From: Streptomyces bottropensis ATCC 25435
GTDB lineage: Bacteria; Actinomycetota; Actinomycetes; Streptomycetales; Streptomycetaceae
Assembly: GCF_000383595.1 (NCBI RefSeq)
Contig: NZ_KB911581.1
Location: 4,682,496-4,746,495 of the forward strand
Direction of reading: 5' to 3'
DNA length: 64,000 nucleotides
Part shown: positions 24,638-32,870 of the stretch, one piece after another
Numbering within the stretch: the stretch's first letter is position 1
How the letters are laid out: every line of letters begins with the position of its first letter
Program-made: the position numbers and the translations under genes
The notes under the pieces: generated by a model
Database searches by the model: none
The model's input: the letters and a program-made list of their open reading frames with translations, nothing else
What the model was told of the DNA's origin: nothing

Positions 24638-25543
24638 TCACGGGTCGAGCGCCTCGGCGGCCTCGGCGGCGACCGCTTCCGCCACGGCCGTCAGTGTCGG
24701 GGAGTCGAGCTTCCACTGCTGCCAGAACAGCGGGGTGTCCACGGGCCGCTCCGGCGCCAGGTTGACGAGCCGTCCGGCGGCGAGCAGCGGCTCGGCCTGC
24801 GCCGCCGGCACCATGCCCCAGCCCATCCCGGCGGCCACGGCGTGGGCGAAGCCCTCGGACGTCGGCACGTAGTGCCGTCGCGCCCCGGCCGGACGGCCCC
24901 GCGTCAGCCGGCGGACGAAGGCGTTCTGGAAGTCGTCCCGCCGGTCGAAGAACACCACCGGCGCGTCCCCGATCACGTCCTTGAGCGGCACACCCGAACC
25001 GACGCCGAGCCGGCGCTCCGCGAACGCGGGCGAGGCACACGGCACGTACCGCATGCGGCCGAGCGGCCGGACCGAACACCCGGCCACCGCCTCCGGTGCC
25101 GAGGTGACCGCGGCCGTCACCAGGCCCTCGCGCAGCAGCCGGGCCGTGTGCTGCTCGTCCTCGCGCCGCAGTTCGTAGCAGGGGCGCAGCTCCTCGGGCA
25201 CGCGGGTGAGGGCGGGCAGGAACCAGGTGGCCAGGGAGTCGGCGTTCACCGCGATGGACACCCGCGTGGTCTCGCCGGCGCCGGTCATGCCGAGCGCGGT
25301 GTGCGCGTCGTGTTCGAGGCGGGCCAGCTGACGCGCGAACCGGACGATCACCTCGCCGGACTCGGTCGTCCGCACCGGCTTCGCTCGGACCAGCAGGACC
25401 CGTCCGACCCGCTGCTCCAGCGCCTTGACCCGCTGACTCACCGCCGACGGCGTCACGTGCAGGGCGGCGGCCGCCGCGTCGAACGTGCCCTCGTCCACCA
25501 CCGCGAGCAGGGTGCGTACCAGATCGGCCGGAAGCTGAGACAT
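24638..25543 (-). CDS. lysG: LysR-family regulator of the lysine exporter (LysG/ArgP type)
   Basis: A 301-residue LysR protein: an N-terminal winged helix (LLAVVDEGTFDAAAAALHVTPSAVSQRVKALE, residues 12-43) and a periplasmic-binding-like effector domain. It diverges from a lysE exporter gene; this arrangement and the ArgP-like sequence are those of LysG, which turns on lysE when basic amino acids build up. A 9-bp inverted repeat at 25551-25576, only 8 bases before the start, is the probable binding site and places autoregulation in reach. ATG 25543 is the natural start. Confidence 0.9.
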   Translation of the reverse strand: MSQLPADLVRTLLAVVDEGTFDAAAAALHVTPSAVSQRVKALEQRVGRVLLVRAKPVRTTESGEVIVRFARQLARLEHDAHTALGMTGAGETTRVSIAVNADSLATWFLPALTRVPEELRPCYELRREDEQHTARLLREGLVTAAVTSAPEAVAGCSVRPLGRMRYVPCASPAFAERRLGVGSGVPLKDVIGDAPVVFFDRRDDFQNAFVRRLTRGRPAGARRHYVPTSEGFAHAVAAGMGWGMVPAAQAEPLLAAGRLVNLAPERPVDTPLFWQQWKLDSPTLTAVAEAVAAEAAEALDP

Positions 25544-25550
25544 CACGAAC

Positions 25551-25576
25551 GCTAATGATACGTAAGAATCATTAGC
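25551..25576. promoter_or_regulatory. operator of the lysG/lysE divergent promoter
   Basis: GCTAATGAT (25551-25559) and ATCATTAGC (25568-25576) form a perfect 9-bp inverted repeat with an 8-base spacer, strikingly AT-rich for this genome. It sits between divergent lysR- and lysE-type genes, the standard position of a LysR-protein binding site. Confidence 0.82.
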
Positions 25577-25625
25577 TGTACGCATGGGTGCCGCGTTTCC
25601 TAGCGTGAGGGGTGTGTTCAGCGAA

Positions 25626-26231
25626 ATGACCGCCCTCGCGGCCGGATTCGGCACCGGCCTGTCCCTCATCGTCGCCATCGGCGCCCAGAACGCCTTCGTC
25701 CTGCGCCAGGGGCTGCACCGCGACGCCGTGCTCCCCGTCGTGGCCATCTGCGCCCTCTCCGACGCGGTGCTGATCGCCCTCGGGGTCGCCGGGGTCGGTG
25801 CGGTGGTCGTCGCCTGGCCCGGCGCGCTCAAGGTGGTCGCCCTGGTCGGCGGCGGCTTCCTCCTGGTCTACGGCGCCCTGGCCGCCCGCCGCGTCCTGTG
25901 GCCCGGCGACGCCGCCCTGCGCGCGGACAGCGGCTCCGCGGGCTCACGGCGCCGGGCCGTCCTCACCTGTCTGGCCCTGACCTGGCTCAACCCCCACGTC
26001 TACCTCGACACCGTGTTCCTGCTCGGCTCCATCGCCTCCGACCGCGGCCCCCTGCGCTGGACCTTCGGCCTCGGCGCCGGCCTCGCCAGCCTCTGCTGGT
26101 TCGCCGCCCTCGGCTTCGGCGCCCGGCTGCTCAGCCGCTTCCTGGCCCGCCCGTCGGCCTGGCGGGTCCTGGACGGCCTGGTCGCGGTGACGATGCTCGC
26201 GCTCGGCGGCATGCTGATCGCCGGAGCGTGA
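25626..26231 (+). CDS. lysE: LysE/ArgO-family basic amino-acid exporter
   Basis: A membrane protein of about 201 residues with six hydrophobic segments that exports L-lysine and L-arginine. Family features are the opening GLSLIVAIGAQNAFVLRQG and the middle ALTWLNPHVYLDTVFLLGSI with the NPH motif. The start is uncertain: ATG 25626 gives a compact LysE, while GTG 25614 and ATG 25584 are in frame; a GAGGGG site at 25607-25612 fits 25626 best. It is paired with the divergent regulator, so export should respond to lysine or arginine excess. Confidence 0.92.
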   Translation: MTALAAGFGTGLSLIVAIGAQNAFVLRQGLHRDAVLPVVAICALSDAVLIALGVAGVGAVVVAWPGALKVVALVGGGFLLVYGALAARRVLWPGDAALRADSGSAGSRRRAVLTCLALTWLNPHVYLDTVFLLGSIASDRGPLRWTFGLGAGLASLCWFAALGFGARLLSRFLARPSAWRVLDGLVAVTMLALGGMLIAGA

Positions 26232-26374
26232 CCCCCCCGGCGGGCACGGGTCCGCGGCCGCCGGCGGCGCGGGTCGCGGCGACGGCATGTGAGACGGACG
26301 CCCGACCGCCTGTCCCGGCGGTGGCGATCTCCGCGATAGTGGTGCCCGAATCGAAAGATGTATCGAGCATCAGG

Positions 26375-27682
26375 ATGCCCGTGGACACCACCCAGAGCAG
26401 CGCAGGCGACGAGACCACACCGGAGGACGACGCCCCGACGCCACCCCGCCGGGGCCGGCGCCGCTGGGCGATGGACACCCGCCCCCTGCGCCGCCCCGCC
26501 TACCGGCGCCTGTGGTCGTCCACCGTCGTCACGGCGGTCGGCAGCCAGCTGACCGCCGTGGCCGTACCCAAGCAGATCTACGACATCACCGGCTCCTCCG
26601 CCTGGGTGGGCTACGCGAGCCTCGCCGGCCTGCTGCCCCTGGTGGTGTTCGCGCTGTGGGGCGGCGCGGTCGCCGACAGCGTGGACCGCCGCACCCTGCT
26701 GCTGGTCACCAACACCGGTATCGCCGTCACCTCGGTGCTGTTCTGGGTGCAGGCCGTCACCGGCCTCGAATCGGTGTGGACGCTGATGGCACTGCTCGCC
26801 CTCCAGCAGGCGTTCTTCGGCCTCAACGCACCCGCCCGCAACGCCTCCGTGGCCCGGCTGGTCCCCGCCGACGAACTGGCCGCGGCCGCCGCCCTCGGCT
26901 CGACCGTGATGCAACTCGGTCTGGTGGCAGGCCCCTTGCTCGCCGGCGCCCTCATCCCGATCATCGGCCTGGCCGAGCTGTACCTGATCGACGCTCTGGC
27001 CCTGTGCGTCACCCTCTGGGCGGTCCACAGACTGCCGTCCCTGCCGCCCCTGGACGACACGACGACCCGGCGCGCCGGCTGGCGGGAGGTCCTCGCGGGC
27101 CTCCGCTACATCGCCCTGCACAAGGTGCTCCTGCTGTCCTTCCTCGCCGACATCATCGCGATGGTCCTGGGCATGCCCCGCGCCCTCTTCCCCCAGCTCG
27201 CCGACACCACGTACGCCCCCTACGACGAGGGCCTCGCCCTCGGCCTGCTGTTCGCCGCCATCCCCATCGGCGCCGTCCTCGGCGGTCTGCTGTCGGGCAC
27301 CTTCTCCCGCTCCCGCCGGCACGGCCTGATGGTGATCGCGGCGGTCATGGGCTGGGGCGCGGCCATCACGGGCTTCGGGCTCAGCACCAGTCTCTGGTTC
27401 GCCGTGCTCTTCCTCGCCGCCGCCGGTGTCGCGGACATGGTCTCCATGATCTTCCGCGGTGCCATCCTGCTGTCCGCCGCGACCGACGAGATGCGCGGCC
27501 GGATGCAGGGCGTCTTCACGGTGGTCGTCGCCGGCGGGCCCCGCCTCGCCGACGTCCTGCACGGCACCGCCGGCGCGGCCTTCGGCGCCCGGACGGCCGT
27601 GGTCGGCGGCGGCCTGCTCGTCATCGCCGCGATGCTGCTCCTGGCGACCGTGTCACCGGCACTGAGGCGGTACCGGATCTGA
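26375..27682 (+). CDS. MFS transporter (EntS-like/MFS_3)
   Basis: A 435-residue major facilitator with 12 predicted membrane segments after a polar N-terminal tail of about 35 residues. The loop GGAVADSVDRRTLLLVTN carries the MFS G-x3-D-x3-R-R signature, and LNAPARNASVARLVP is typical of the enterobactin-exporter-like branch. These export siderophores or drugs; no cargo can be assigned, although a siderophore locus lies 20 kb away. The ATG at 26375 follows CAGG directly; a GTG at 26342 is also in frame. Confidence 0.9.
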   Translation: MPVDTTQSSAGDETTPEDDAPTPPRRGRRRWAMDTRPLRRPAYRRLWSSTVVTAVGSQLTAVAVPKQIYDITGSSAWVGYASLAGLLPLVVFALWGGAVADSVDRRTLLLVTNTGIAVTSVLFWVQAVTGLESVWTLMALLALQQAFFGLNAPARNASVARLVPADELAAAAALGSTVMQLGLVAGPLLAGALIPIIGLAELYLIDALALCVTLWAVHRLPSLPPLDDTTTRRAGWREVLAGLRYIALHKVLLLSFLADIIAMVLGMPRALFPQLADTTYAPYDEGLALGLLFAAIPIGAVLGGLLSGTFSRSRRHGLMVIAAVMGWGAAITGFGLSTSLWFAVLFLAAAGVADMVSMIFRGAILLSAATDEMRGRMQGVFTVVVAGGPRLADVLHGTAGAAFGARTAVVGGGLLVIAAMLLLATVSPALRRYRI

Positions 27683-27821
27683 CCGATCGGCACCTCCGTC
27701 CCCATCCGTCCCACATCCGTCCCACCTCCGTTCCCCATCCTTCCCTCCTGTCCGCGTCCGGTCCGCCACCGCCGTTTCGTACGCTGGGCAGCCGCACCCC
27801 CCACAGGCAGGAGTCGCAACG

Positions 27822-28790
27822 ATGCGGTACGTGAAGCTCGGCTCGACAGGTCTGGACGTGTCCCGGATCTGTGTGGGCTGCATGAGTTTCGGGATCCCCG
27901 ACCGGGGCCCGCACGAGTGGACCCTGGACGAGGAGGCGTCACGTCCGCTGATCCGGCAGGCGCTGGACGCCGGGATCAACTTCTTCGACACGGCGAACGT
28001 CTACTCCGACGGCACCAGCGAGGAGATCGTCGGCCGTGTGCTGGCGGAGTTCGCGCGGCGCGAGGAGATCGTCCTCGCGACGAAGGTGAACGGCGCCATG
28101 CACCAGGGCCCCAACGCCCTGGGCCTGTCCCGCAAGGCGATCATGACGGAGATCGACGCCAGCCTGCGGCGCCTCGGCACCGACTACGTGGACCTCTACC
28201 AGATCCACCGCTTCGACGCGCACACCCCGGTCGAGGAGACGATGGAGGCCCTGCACGACGTCGTGAAGGCGGGCAAGGCCCGCTACATCGGCGCGAGTTC
28301 GATGTACGCCTGGCAGTTCGCGAAGATGCAGCACACCGCCCGCCTGCACGGCTGGACGCGGTTCGTGTCCATGCAGAACCACTACAACCTCCTCTACCGC
28401 GAGGAGGAGCGCGAGATGCTGCCGCTGTGCGAGGACCAGAGCGTCGCCACCCTGCCCTGGAGCCCGCTCGCCCGCGGCCGGCTCACCCGCGACTGGGACA
28501 CCGTCACCGCACGCGCCGAGAGCGACACCTTCGGCAAGACCCTCTACCAGGAGGGCGACCGCGAGATCGTCGACGCCGTCACCCGGATCGCCGGCGAGCG
28601 CGACGTGCCCCGCGCCCGGGTCGCCCTGGCCTGGCTGCTGAGCCGTCCGACCGTCACCGCGCCCATCGTCGGCGCGACCGAATCCCACCACCTCGACGAC
28701 GCCGTGGCCGCGCTCGACGTCACCCTGACGGAGAAGGAGATCGAGGAACTGGAGCGGCCCTACACGCCCCGCGCGATCAGCGGCCACTGA
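27822..28790 (+). CDS. aldo/keto reductase
   Basis: A 322-residue NADPH-dependent aldo/keto reductase. The catalytic tetrad is complete: Asp56 and Tyr61 (FFDTANVYSDG), Lys88 (LATKVNG) and His129 (YQIHRFD). The C-terminal cofactor segment (VALAWLLSRPTVTAPIVGATESHH) is normal. It resembles the YajO/general stress group acting on sugar aldehydes and ketones. The ATG is preceded by GCAGGAG. The 140 bp upstream contain imperfect repeats of CATCCGTCCCA around 27704-27735. Confidence 0.92.
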   Translation: MRYVKLGSTGLDVSRICVGCMSFGIPDRGPHEWTLDEEASRPLIRQALDAGINFFDTANVYSDGTSEEIVGRVLAEFARREEIVLATKVNGAMHQGPNALGLSRKAIMTEIDASLRRLGTDYVDLYQIHRFDAHTPVEETMEALHDVVKAGKARYIGASSMYAWQFAKMQHTARLHGWTRFVSMQNHYNLLYREEEREMLPLCEDQSVATLPWSPLARGRLTRDWDTVTARAESDTFGKTLYQEGDREIVDAVTRIAGERDVPRARVALAWLLSRPTVTAPIVGATESHHLDDAVAALDVTLTEKEIEELERPYTPRAISGH

Positions 28791-28848
28791 GCCGAGGCGG
28801 CGCCCGGCTCCCCCGGGGCGGGCGCTTGTCGCGCCGGGAGCGCCGGCG

Positions 28849-29349
28849 TCACAGTCGGGAGTACTCCAGGCGCACGGTGGTGGCGAGGCGGGCCAGCGCC
28901 TCCTCGGCGCCCTCGCGGTCGGTCTTGTCGAGGCGGGCCAGGGCGTCCGCGGCGGCCACACGGACCTTCTGGGGCACCTCGTCGAGGGCCGCCATGCGGT
29001 AGGCGATGGTGCGCCGGGCCGCGCGCTCCTCGGCGCTGACGCCGTGCGGCCCGGTGCGGGGGAAGACGGCGGCCTCGTAAGCGGTGACGTGGATGAGCAC
29101 GCCGTGCGCGATGCCCTCGGCGTAGCCCCGCTGCCCGGCCTGCCGCTGGGCCATGGCGAAGTGCGCCATGGCCCGTCGCCGCACGATCAGCGAGCCCACC
29201 ATGCCGACGAGCCCGGCGCACACCGCCGCCCCCAGGGCCACGGGGCCGCCGCCGATCAGCGCGCCTATGAGGGCGCCGACCGCCATCAGCAGACAGGTCA
29301 GCCCGGTGGTGAGCATCAGCAGGGCGCGCGCGGGTGTGAAGGTGGCCAT
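28849..29349 (-). CDS. small two-helix membrane protein of unknown function
   Basis: A 166-residue protein: two hydrophobic segments in the first 65 residues separated by a Gly-rich turn (ALIGGGPVALG), then a cytoplasmic, helical, charged region of about 100 residues (ERAARRTIAYRMAALDEVPQKVRVAAADALARLDKTDREGAEEALARL). I do not recognise the family. The coding bias is good, and the start at ATG 29349 fits the hydrophobic beginning; much longer upstream frames run antisense to mraY and are not real. Confidence 0.7.
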   Translation of the reverse strand: MATFTPARALLMLTTGLTCLLMAVGALIGALIGGGPVALGAAVCAGLVGMVGSLIVRRRAMAHFAMAQRQAGQRGYAEGIAHGVLIHVTAYEAAVFPRTGPHGVSAEERAARRTIAYRMAALDEVPQKVRVAAADALARLDKTDREGAEEALARLATTVRLEYSRL

Positions 29350-29674
29350 GACGTGCAGTGTCTCAGCCCCGCGCGGGGGCGGGCGCGGTGGCCCGGTGGG
29401 GGAGGGGGCGACGCGGGCCATGCCGAACGGTCGGTCCGTGCCCGGACGGCGGGCCGCCCGGCGCCGGAGCGCCCCGGGCGCCGCCTGCGTGCCGCTCACG
29501 CCGTGAGCACCGTTTCGAGTGACCCGGCGGTACTCGCCCCGGGTCGGCCCGCCTCCCACGGGGAAGCGGAACGACCACCGCCGCGGGGACCACGGAGCCC
29601 GCCTGGCGCTCCCCGTTTCGTCGTCAACTACCCGCCGCCGTACGAAGATCAGGTGTCTGCATAGGGTGGGGCCT
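29350..29674. other. non-coding stretch before the mraY paralogue
   Basis: A 325-bp divergent region. I see no gene in it. The right end holds the probable -10 box for the short ORF and mraY at 29662-29667. Confidence 0.5.
29662..29667 (+). promoter_or_regulatory. -10 box for a leaderless small ORF and mraY
   Basis: TAGGGT fits the TANNNT -10 pattern. The GTG of the small ORF starts 8 bases after the start of the spacer, at 29675, so the transcript could begin at or next to that codon. No convincing -35 is visible. Confidence 0.35.
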
Positions 29675-29746
29675 GTGACAACCAGCGACACCGGTGAGGC
29701 CGTCGCGTACCAGAGCGCGACCGAGGGGGAGACCGCCGTCCGATGA
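29675..29746 (+). CDS. possible 23-residue leader peptide coupled to mraY
   Basis: A 23-codon frame (VTTSDTGEAVAYQSATEGETAVR) runs from GTG 29675 to a TGA that overlaps the mraY start as ATGA. Codon third positions are largely G/C. The mraY ribosome site (GAGGGGGAG, 29723-29731) lies inside it. It may be a translated leader that couples or tunes mraY, or simply a remnant of an upstream gene end. Confidence 0.4.
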   Translation: MTTSDTGEAVAYQSATEGETAVR

Positions 29747-30810
29747 ACCAGATCCTGTTTGCCGGGGCCATCGGCCTGTTCCTGACGCTGATCGGCACCC
29801 CGCTGCTGATCAAGCTGCTGGCACGGAAGGGCTATGGGCAGTACATCCGCGACGACGGCCCGCGCGGCCACGCCGGCAAGCGCGGCACCCCCACGATGGG
29901 CGGTATCGCCTTCATCCTGGCCACGGTCGTCGCCTACGTCGCGACCAAGGTCATCACCGGGGAGAGCCCGACGTACCCCGGTTTCCTGGTGCTGTTCCTG
30001 ATGGCGGGCATGGGTGTGGTCGGGTTCCTCGACGACTACATCAAGATCGTGAAGCGGCGTTCGCTGGGGCTGCGGGCCGGGGCGAAGATGGCCGGTCAGC
30101 TGATCGTGGGCATCGTGTTCGCCCTTCTCGCCATCCGGTTCGCCGACGAGCGGGGCCAGACGCCGGCGTCCCTGAAGCTGTCGTTCGTCACCGACTTCGG
30201 CTGGACCATCGGGCCGGTGCTGTTCGTGGTGTGGGCCCTGTTCATGATCCTGGCCATGTCGAACGGGGTGAACCTGACCGACGGTCTGGACGGCCTCGCC
30301 ACCGGGGCGTCGGTGATGGTCTTCGGCGGCTACACCTTCATCGGCCTGTGGCAGTTCCAGAACTCGTGCGCCAACGCCATGGAACTCACCGACCCCGCCT
30401 CGTGCATCGAGGTGCGCGACCCGCTCGACCTCGCGGTCGTCGCGGCCGCCCTGATGGGGGCCTGCTTCGGGTTCCTGTGGTGGAACACCTCGCCGGCCAA
30501 GATATTCATGGGGGACACCGGGTCCCTCGCCCTCGGCGGCGCCCTCGCCGGCCTCGCGATCTGCTCCCGCACCGAACTGCTCCTCGCCGTCCTCGGCGGG
30601 CTGTTCGTCCTGATCACCCTGTCGGTGGTCATCCAGGTGGGCTCGTTCAAGCTGACCGGCAAGCGGGTCTTCCGCATGGCCCCGCTCCAGCACCACTTCG
30701 AACTCAAGGGCTGGTCCGAAGTCCTGGTCGTGGTCCGCTTCTGGACCATCCAGGGCATCTGCGTGATCGCCGGCCTCGGCCTGTTCTACGCGGCGTGGGC
30801 CGCGGGCTGA
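29743..30810 (+). CDS. mraY: phospho-N-acetylmuramoyl-pentapeptide transferase (MraY), copy outside the dcw cluster
   Basis: A 355-residue, ten-helix enzyme making lipid I from UDP-MurNAc-pentapeptide and undecaprenyl phosphate. Catalytic motifs are intact: Asp97-Asp98 (GFLDDYIK), GVNLTDGLDGLATG (175-188), MGDTGSLALGG (256-266) and the HHFELKGW loop near the C-terminus. The primary mraY sits in the division cluster between murX genes; here none are present (no murF, murD or ftsW), so this is an additional copy. Second MraYs can confer resistance to nucleoside antibiotics, but nothing in the sequence proves that. It is coupled to a tiny upstream ORF. Confidence 0.95.
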   Translation: MNQILFAGAIGLFLTLIGTPLLIKLLARKGYGQYIRDDGPRGHAGKRGTPTMGGIAFILATVVAYVATKVITGESPTYPGFLVLFLMAGMGVVGFLDDYIKIVKRRSLGLRAGAKMAGQLIVGIVFALLAIRFADERGQTPASLKLSFVTDFGWTIGPVLFVVWALFMILAMSNGVNLTDGLDGLATGASVMVFGGYTFIGLWQFQNSCANAMELTDPASCIEVRDPLDLAVVAAALMGACFGFLWWNTSPAKIFMGDTGSLALGGALAGLAICSRTELLLAVLGGLFVLITLSVVIQVGSFKLTGKRVFRMAPLQHHFELKGWSEVLVVVRFWTIQGICVIAGLGLFYAAWAAG

Positions 30811-30877
30811 GAGGAACGAGCGACGGGGTCCGGGCGGAGGCCACCGCCCCGGCCCACCCCGTGTCCTCCGGGACGCC

Positions 30878-31300
30878 GGCCGTCAGCCGGAGCACCATGC
30901 CCCGTCGCAACGGCCCCTCCGGCACGCTCGGGTCCTCGAAGTCGTCGGACGGCTCCCGGGCCATGCCGAGACGCCGCATCACCGCCTGGGAACGGAGGTC
31001 GCCGGCGGTGGTCACGCGACGAGGGCCTCCGGCAGACGCAGACGCAGGCAGGCACGTGAGGCCGACGTCCACCACGGCCCGCCCGGCCTCGGTGGCACAA
31101 CCCTGGCCCCAGGCCGTACGCGCCGGCCGCCGGCCCGCCTCCACGCCTGAGAACGGCATGTTCTCGTCCACCGGATCCAGCCCGGCGAAGCCGACGGACT
31201 CGCCCGTGGCGCGCGCCTCGGGATCGGCGTTCAGGGCCACCCGGGGGGCCAGGTCGGACTCCCGCCAGGCGCGCAGGAGCAGGCAGTCGGGTCGAGGTTC
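30878..31300 (-). pseudogene. decayed GNAT acetyltransferase (RimJ-like)
   Basis: The frame encodes recognisable pieces of a Streptomyces GNAT protein: LLLRAWRESDLAP at the start, then GFAGLDPVDENMPFSGVE and SQAVMRRLGM, ending PEGPLRRGMVLRL. About 40 residues that normally lie between the first two pieces are missing, several conserved positions are changed, and the normal stop is lost so the frame runs on into the end of mraY on the other strand. It is best read as a pseudogene with an internal deletion. Confidence 0.65.
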
Positions 31301-31388
31301 GGTTGCCGCTACGGTTCCCTCGGCGTCGGACGGCCGCGGTATCGCCACCCGCTCACGTCGCAGGCTCCGCCGCCGTGGCACCCGCCGC

Positions 31389-31940
31389 CTACAGCCCTCC
31401 GCCCGCCCCCAGCCCGCACCGCACCGCCCGAAGGTGGTCGGTCAGCGGGCCGAGGCCCACGTCGTGACGGCGTTCGTCGACCGTCTCGGGGTGGCGGATG
31501 GGATACGGGAAGAGGGTGCCGGGGTCGATCCGGGTGCCGTAGAACTGGGGCTGGCTCAGGGCCACGGCACAGTGGTCGGCGATGTAGGCGTGGTGCACGG
31601 CGGGACAGCTGCCGTCCGCGACCGCCTCGGCGATCAGATCGCGGCAGGTGAGCTGGAAGCCGAGGTCGGGAGAGTTCAGGAGGAGCATCAGGGCCGCCGT
31701 GGAGGCGGTTTCGCCCACCGACTCGGCCGTGGGCCAGCCGTGGCGGGCGACGATCGCGCGGAGTGCGTCCCCGTTGCCGGCCCGGCACTCGGCGATACGG
31801 TCCCGGGCCCGCGCGGTGGGCGCGGACCGGGCCTCGTGGGCCAGTCGCCGCTCGTCCTCGGCCCTGCGCACCAGTTCGGCCGCGACCACCCCGCGACGCG
31901 GTGATGCCGTGCCGGGCGTCGGCTCCGTCGTGTTCTCCAT
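31389..31940 (-). CDS. DUF6624 protein
   Basis: A 183-residue protein of the DUF6624 type: ARHGWPTAESVGETASTAALMLLL, then LIAEAVADG, AYIADHCAVALSQPQFYGTR and VDERRHDVGLGPLTDHL in the expected order. The function of the family is unknown. ATG 31940 is the natural start. It lies between two pseudogenes and carries a few unusual residues, so it may also be losing function, although its frame is intact. Confidence 0.7.
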   Translation of the reverse strand: MENTTEPTPGTASPRRGVVAAELVRRAEDERRLAHEARSAPTARARDRIAECRAGNGDALRAIVARHGWPTAESVGETASTAALMLLLNSPDLGFQLTCRDLIAEAVADGSCPAVHHAYIADHCAVALSQPQFYGTRIDPGTLFPYPIRHPETVDERRHDVGLGPLTDHLRAVRCGLGAGGGL

Positions 31941-32329
31941 GGCCGGGGCGCCCCTCACATCGGCCCCCGGAAGGCGTGCGAGAACCGCTCCTCGCGCGGG
32001 GTCACGGCAGCCTCACCGAGTCCCGGGGGCGGCCTGCCCCGCCGTACGGGGCCTCATGGACGCTCCGCCGGGGGCCGTGCGCTGTCGCGGCAGGGATCCG
32101 TCGGCGGGGCGCGCCGACCCTGACTGCCGTCATCGGGTTCCTCCGTGTCCTCATGGTGGCGGGGGCGACCGGCGTGGCGGGCCGCCGGTGCTGTTGTCGC
32201 AGACAACAGCACCGGGCCCACGAAACGCCAGGTGGTGGAGGGGTTGTGCAGGTGCGAGCGGGGAGTGGCGCGCGCTGTACGGGTTCCCGACCATGGCGAA
32301 CGTCGACGAGAACCGCTGGAACCGCCGGA
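31941..32329. other. degenerate intergenic stretch with a long palindrome
   Basis: Open frames here are long on several strands but none shows a conserved product. The only clear structure is the palindrome at 32185-32215. The stretch probably includes the lost N-terminal half of the SDR pseudogene that follows. Confidence 0.5.
32185..32215. repeat. perfect 14-bp inverted repeat with a 3-base loop
   Basis: CCGGTGCTGTTGTC (32185-32198) is followed by GCA and then its exact reverse complement (32202-32215). The inner part TTGTC-N3-GACAA looks like a dimeric regulator's operator. There is no T-tract and no gene end nearby, so a terminator is less likely. Confidence 0.85.
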
Positions 32330-32858
32330 TTCGACGGCGTCGTCGCCCGCGTCGGCGGTTCGCGCGGCGGCACCTTCGAGCAGGCGGACGGTGCCGACCG
32401 GGCGGCCACCTGGGAACTGGACGTCGGACACACCGCCCGCCGCGTCCGGTCCGCCCTGCCGTTTCTGCGCGCGGCCGACGGCGGCTCGGTCGTGCTGGTC
32501 GGCTCGATCTCGGGCTGGAAACCGGGACGACCCGCGCTGTACGGGGCGGCGAAGAGGGCCCTCATCCATCTGGCCGCCTCCCTGGCCCGCGAGCTGGGTC
32601 CGGACCGTATCCGCGTCGACGCCGTGTCACCGGGTTCGATGCTGATCCCCGGCCGCCGCCGGGACCGTATGCGCCGTGAAGATCCACCGGCGTACGAGAA
32701 CTTCGCCGCGGCGGAGCTGCCGACCGGTGCCCCCCGTCACTCCGCACGAGGTGGCGCGCACGGTGGTGTTCCTGCTCTCCGACTGGGCGACAGGTGTCTT
32801 TGGCGCCCACCTGCCCGTGGACCGGGCCCAGAACGCGCCCTCGCCTGACGGCCACTGA
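32330..32858 (+). pseudogene. truncated and frameshifted short-chain dehydrogenase
   Basis: The C-terminal two thirds of an SDR are readable: FDGVVARVGG, SVVLVGSISGWKPG with the catalytic Ser, then ALYGAAKRALIHLAASLARELG with the Tyr and Lys of YxxxK. The N-terminal Rossmann half (TGxxxGxG) is absent upstream. At a run of six C (32730-32735) one base too many shifts the frame; the remainder (VTPHEVARTVVFLLSDWATG) continues in the next frame to a stop at 32858. The gene cannot make a working enzyme. Confidence 0.85.
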
Positions 32859-32870
32859 ACCGCGCAACCC

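Noticed and set aside
28849..30696. 615-codon frame antisense to mraY
   Set aside because: Only its last 166 codons form a plausible membrane protein; the rest is the shadow of mraY.
31648..32848. Two long forward frames across the SDR remnant
   Set aside because: They join non-coding sequence to the decayed SDR; only the part from 32330 matches a protein family, and it is broken.
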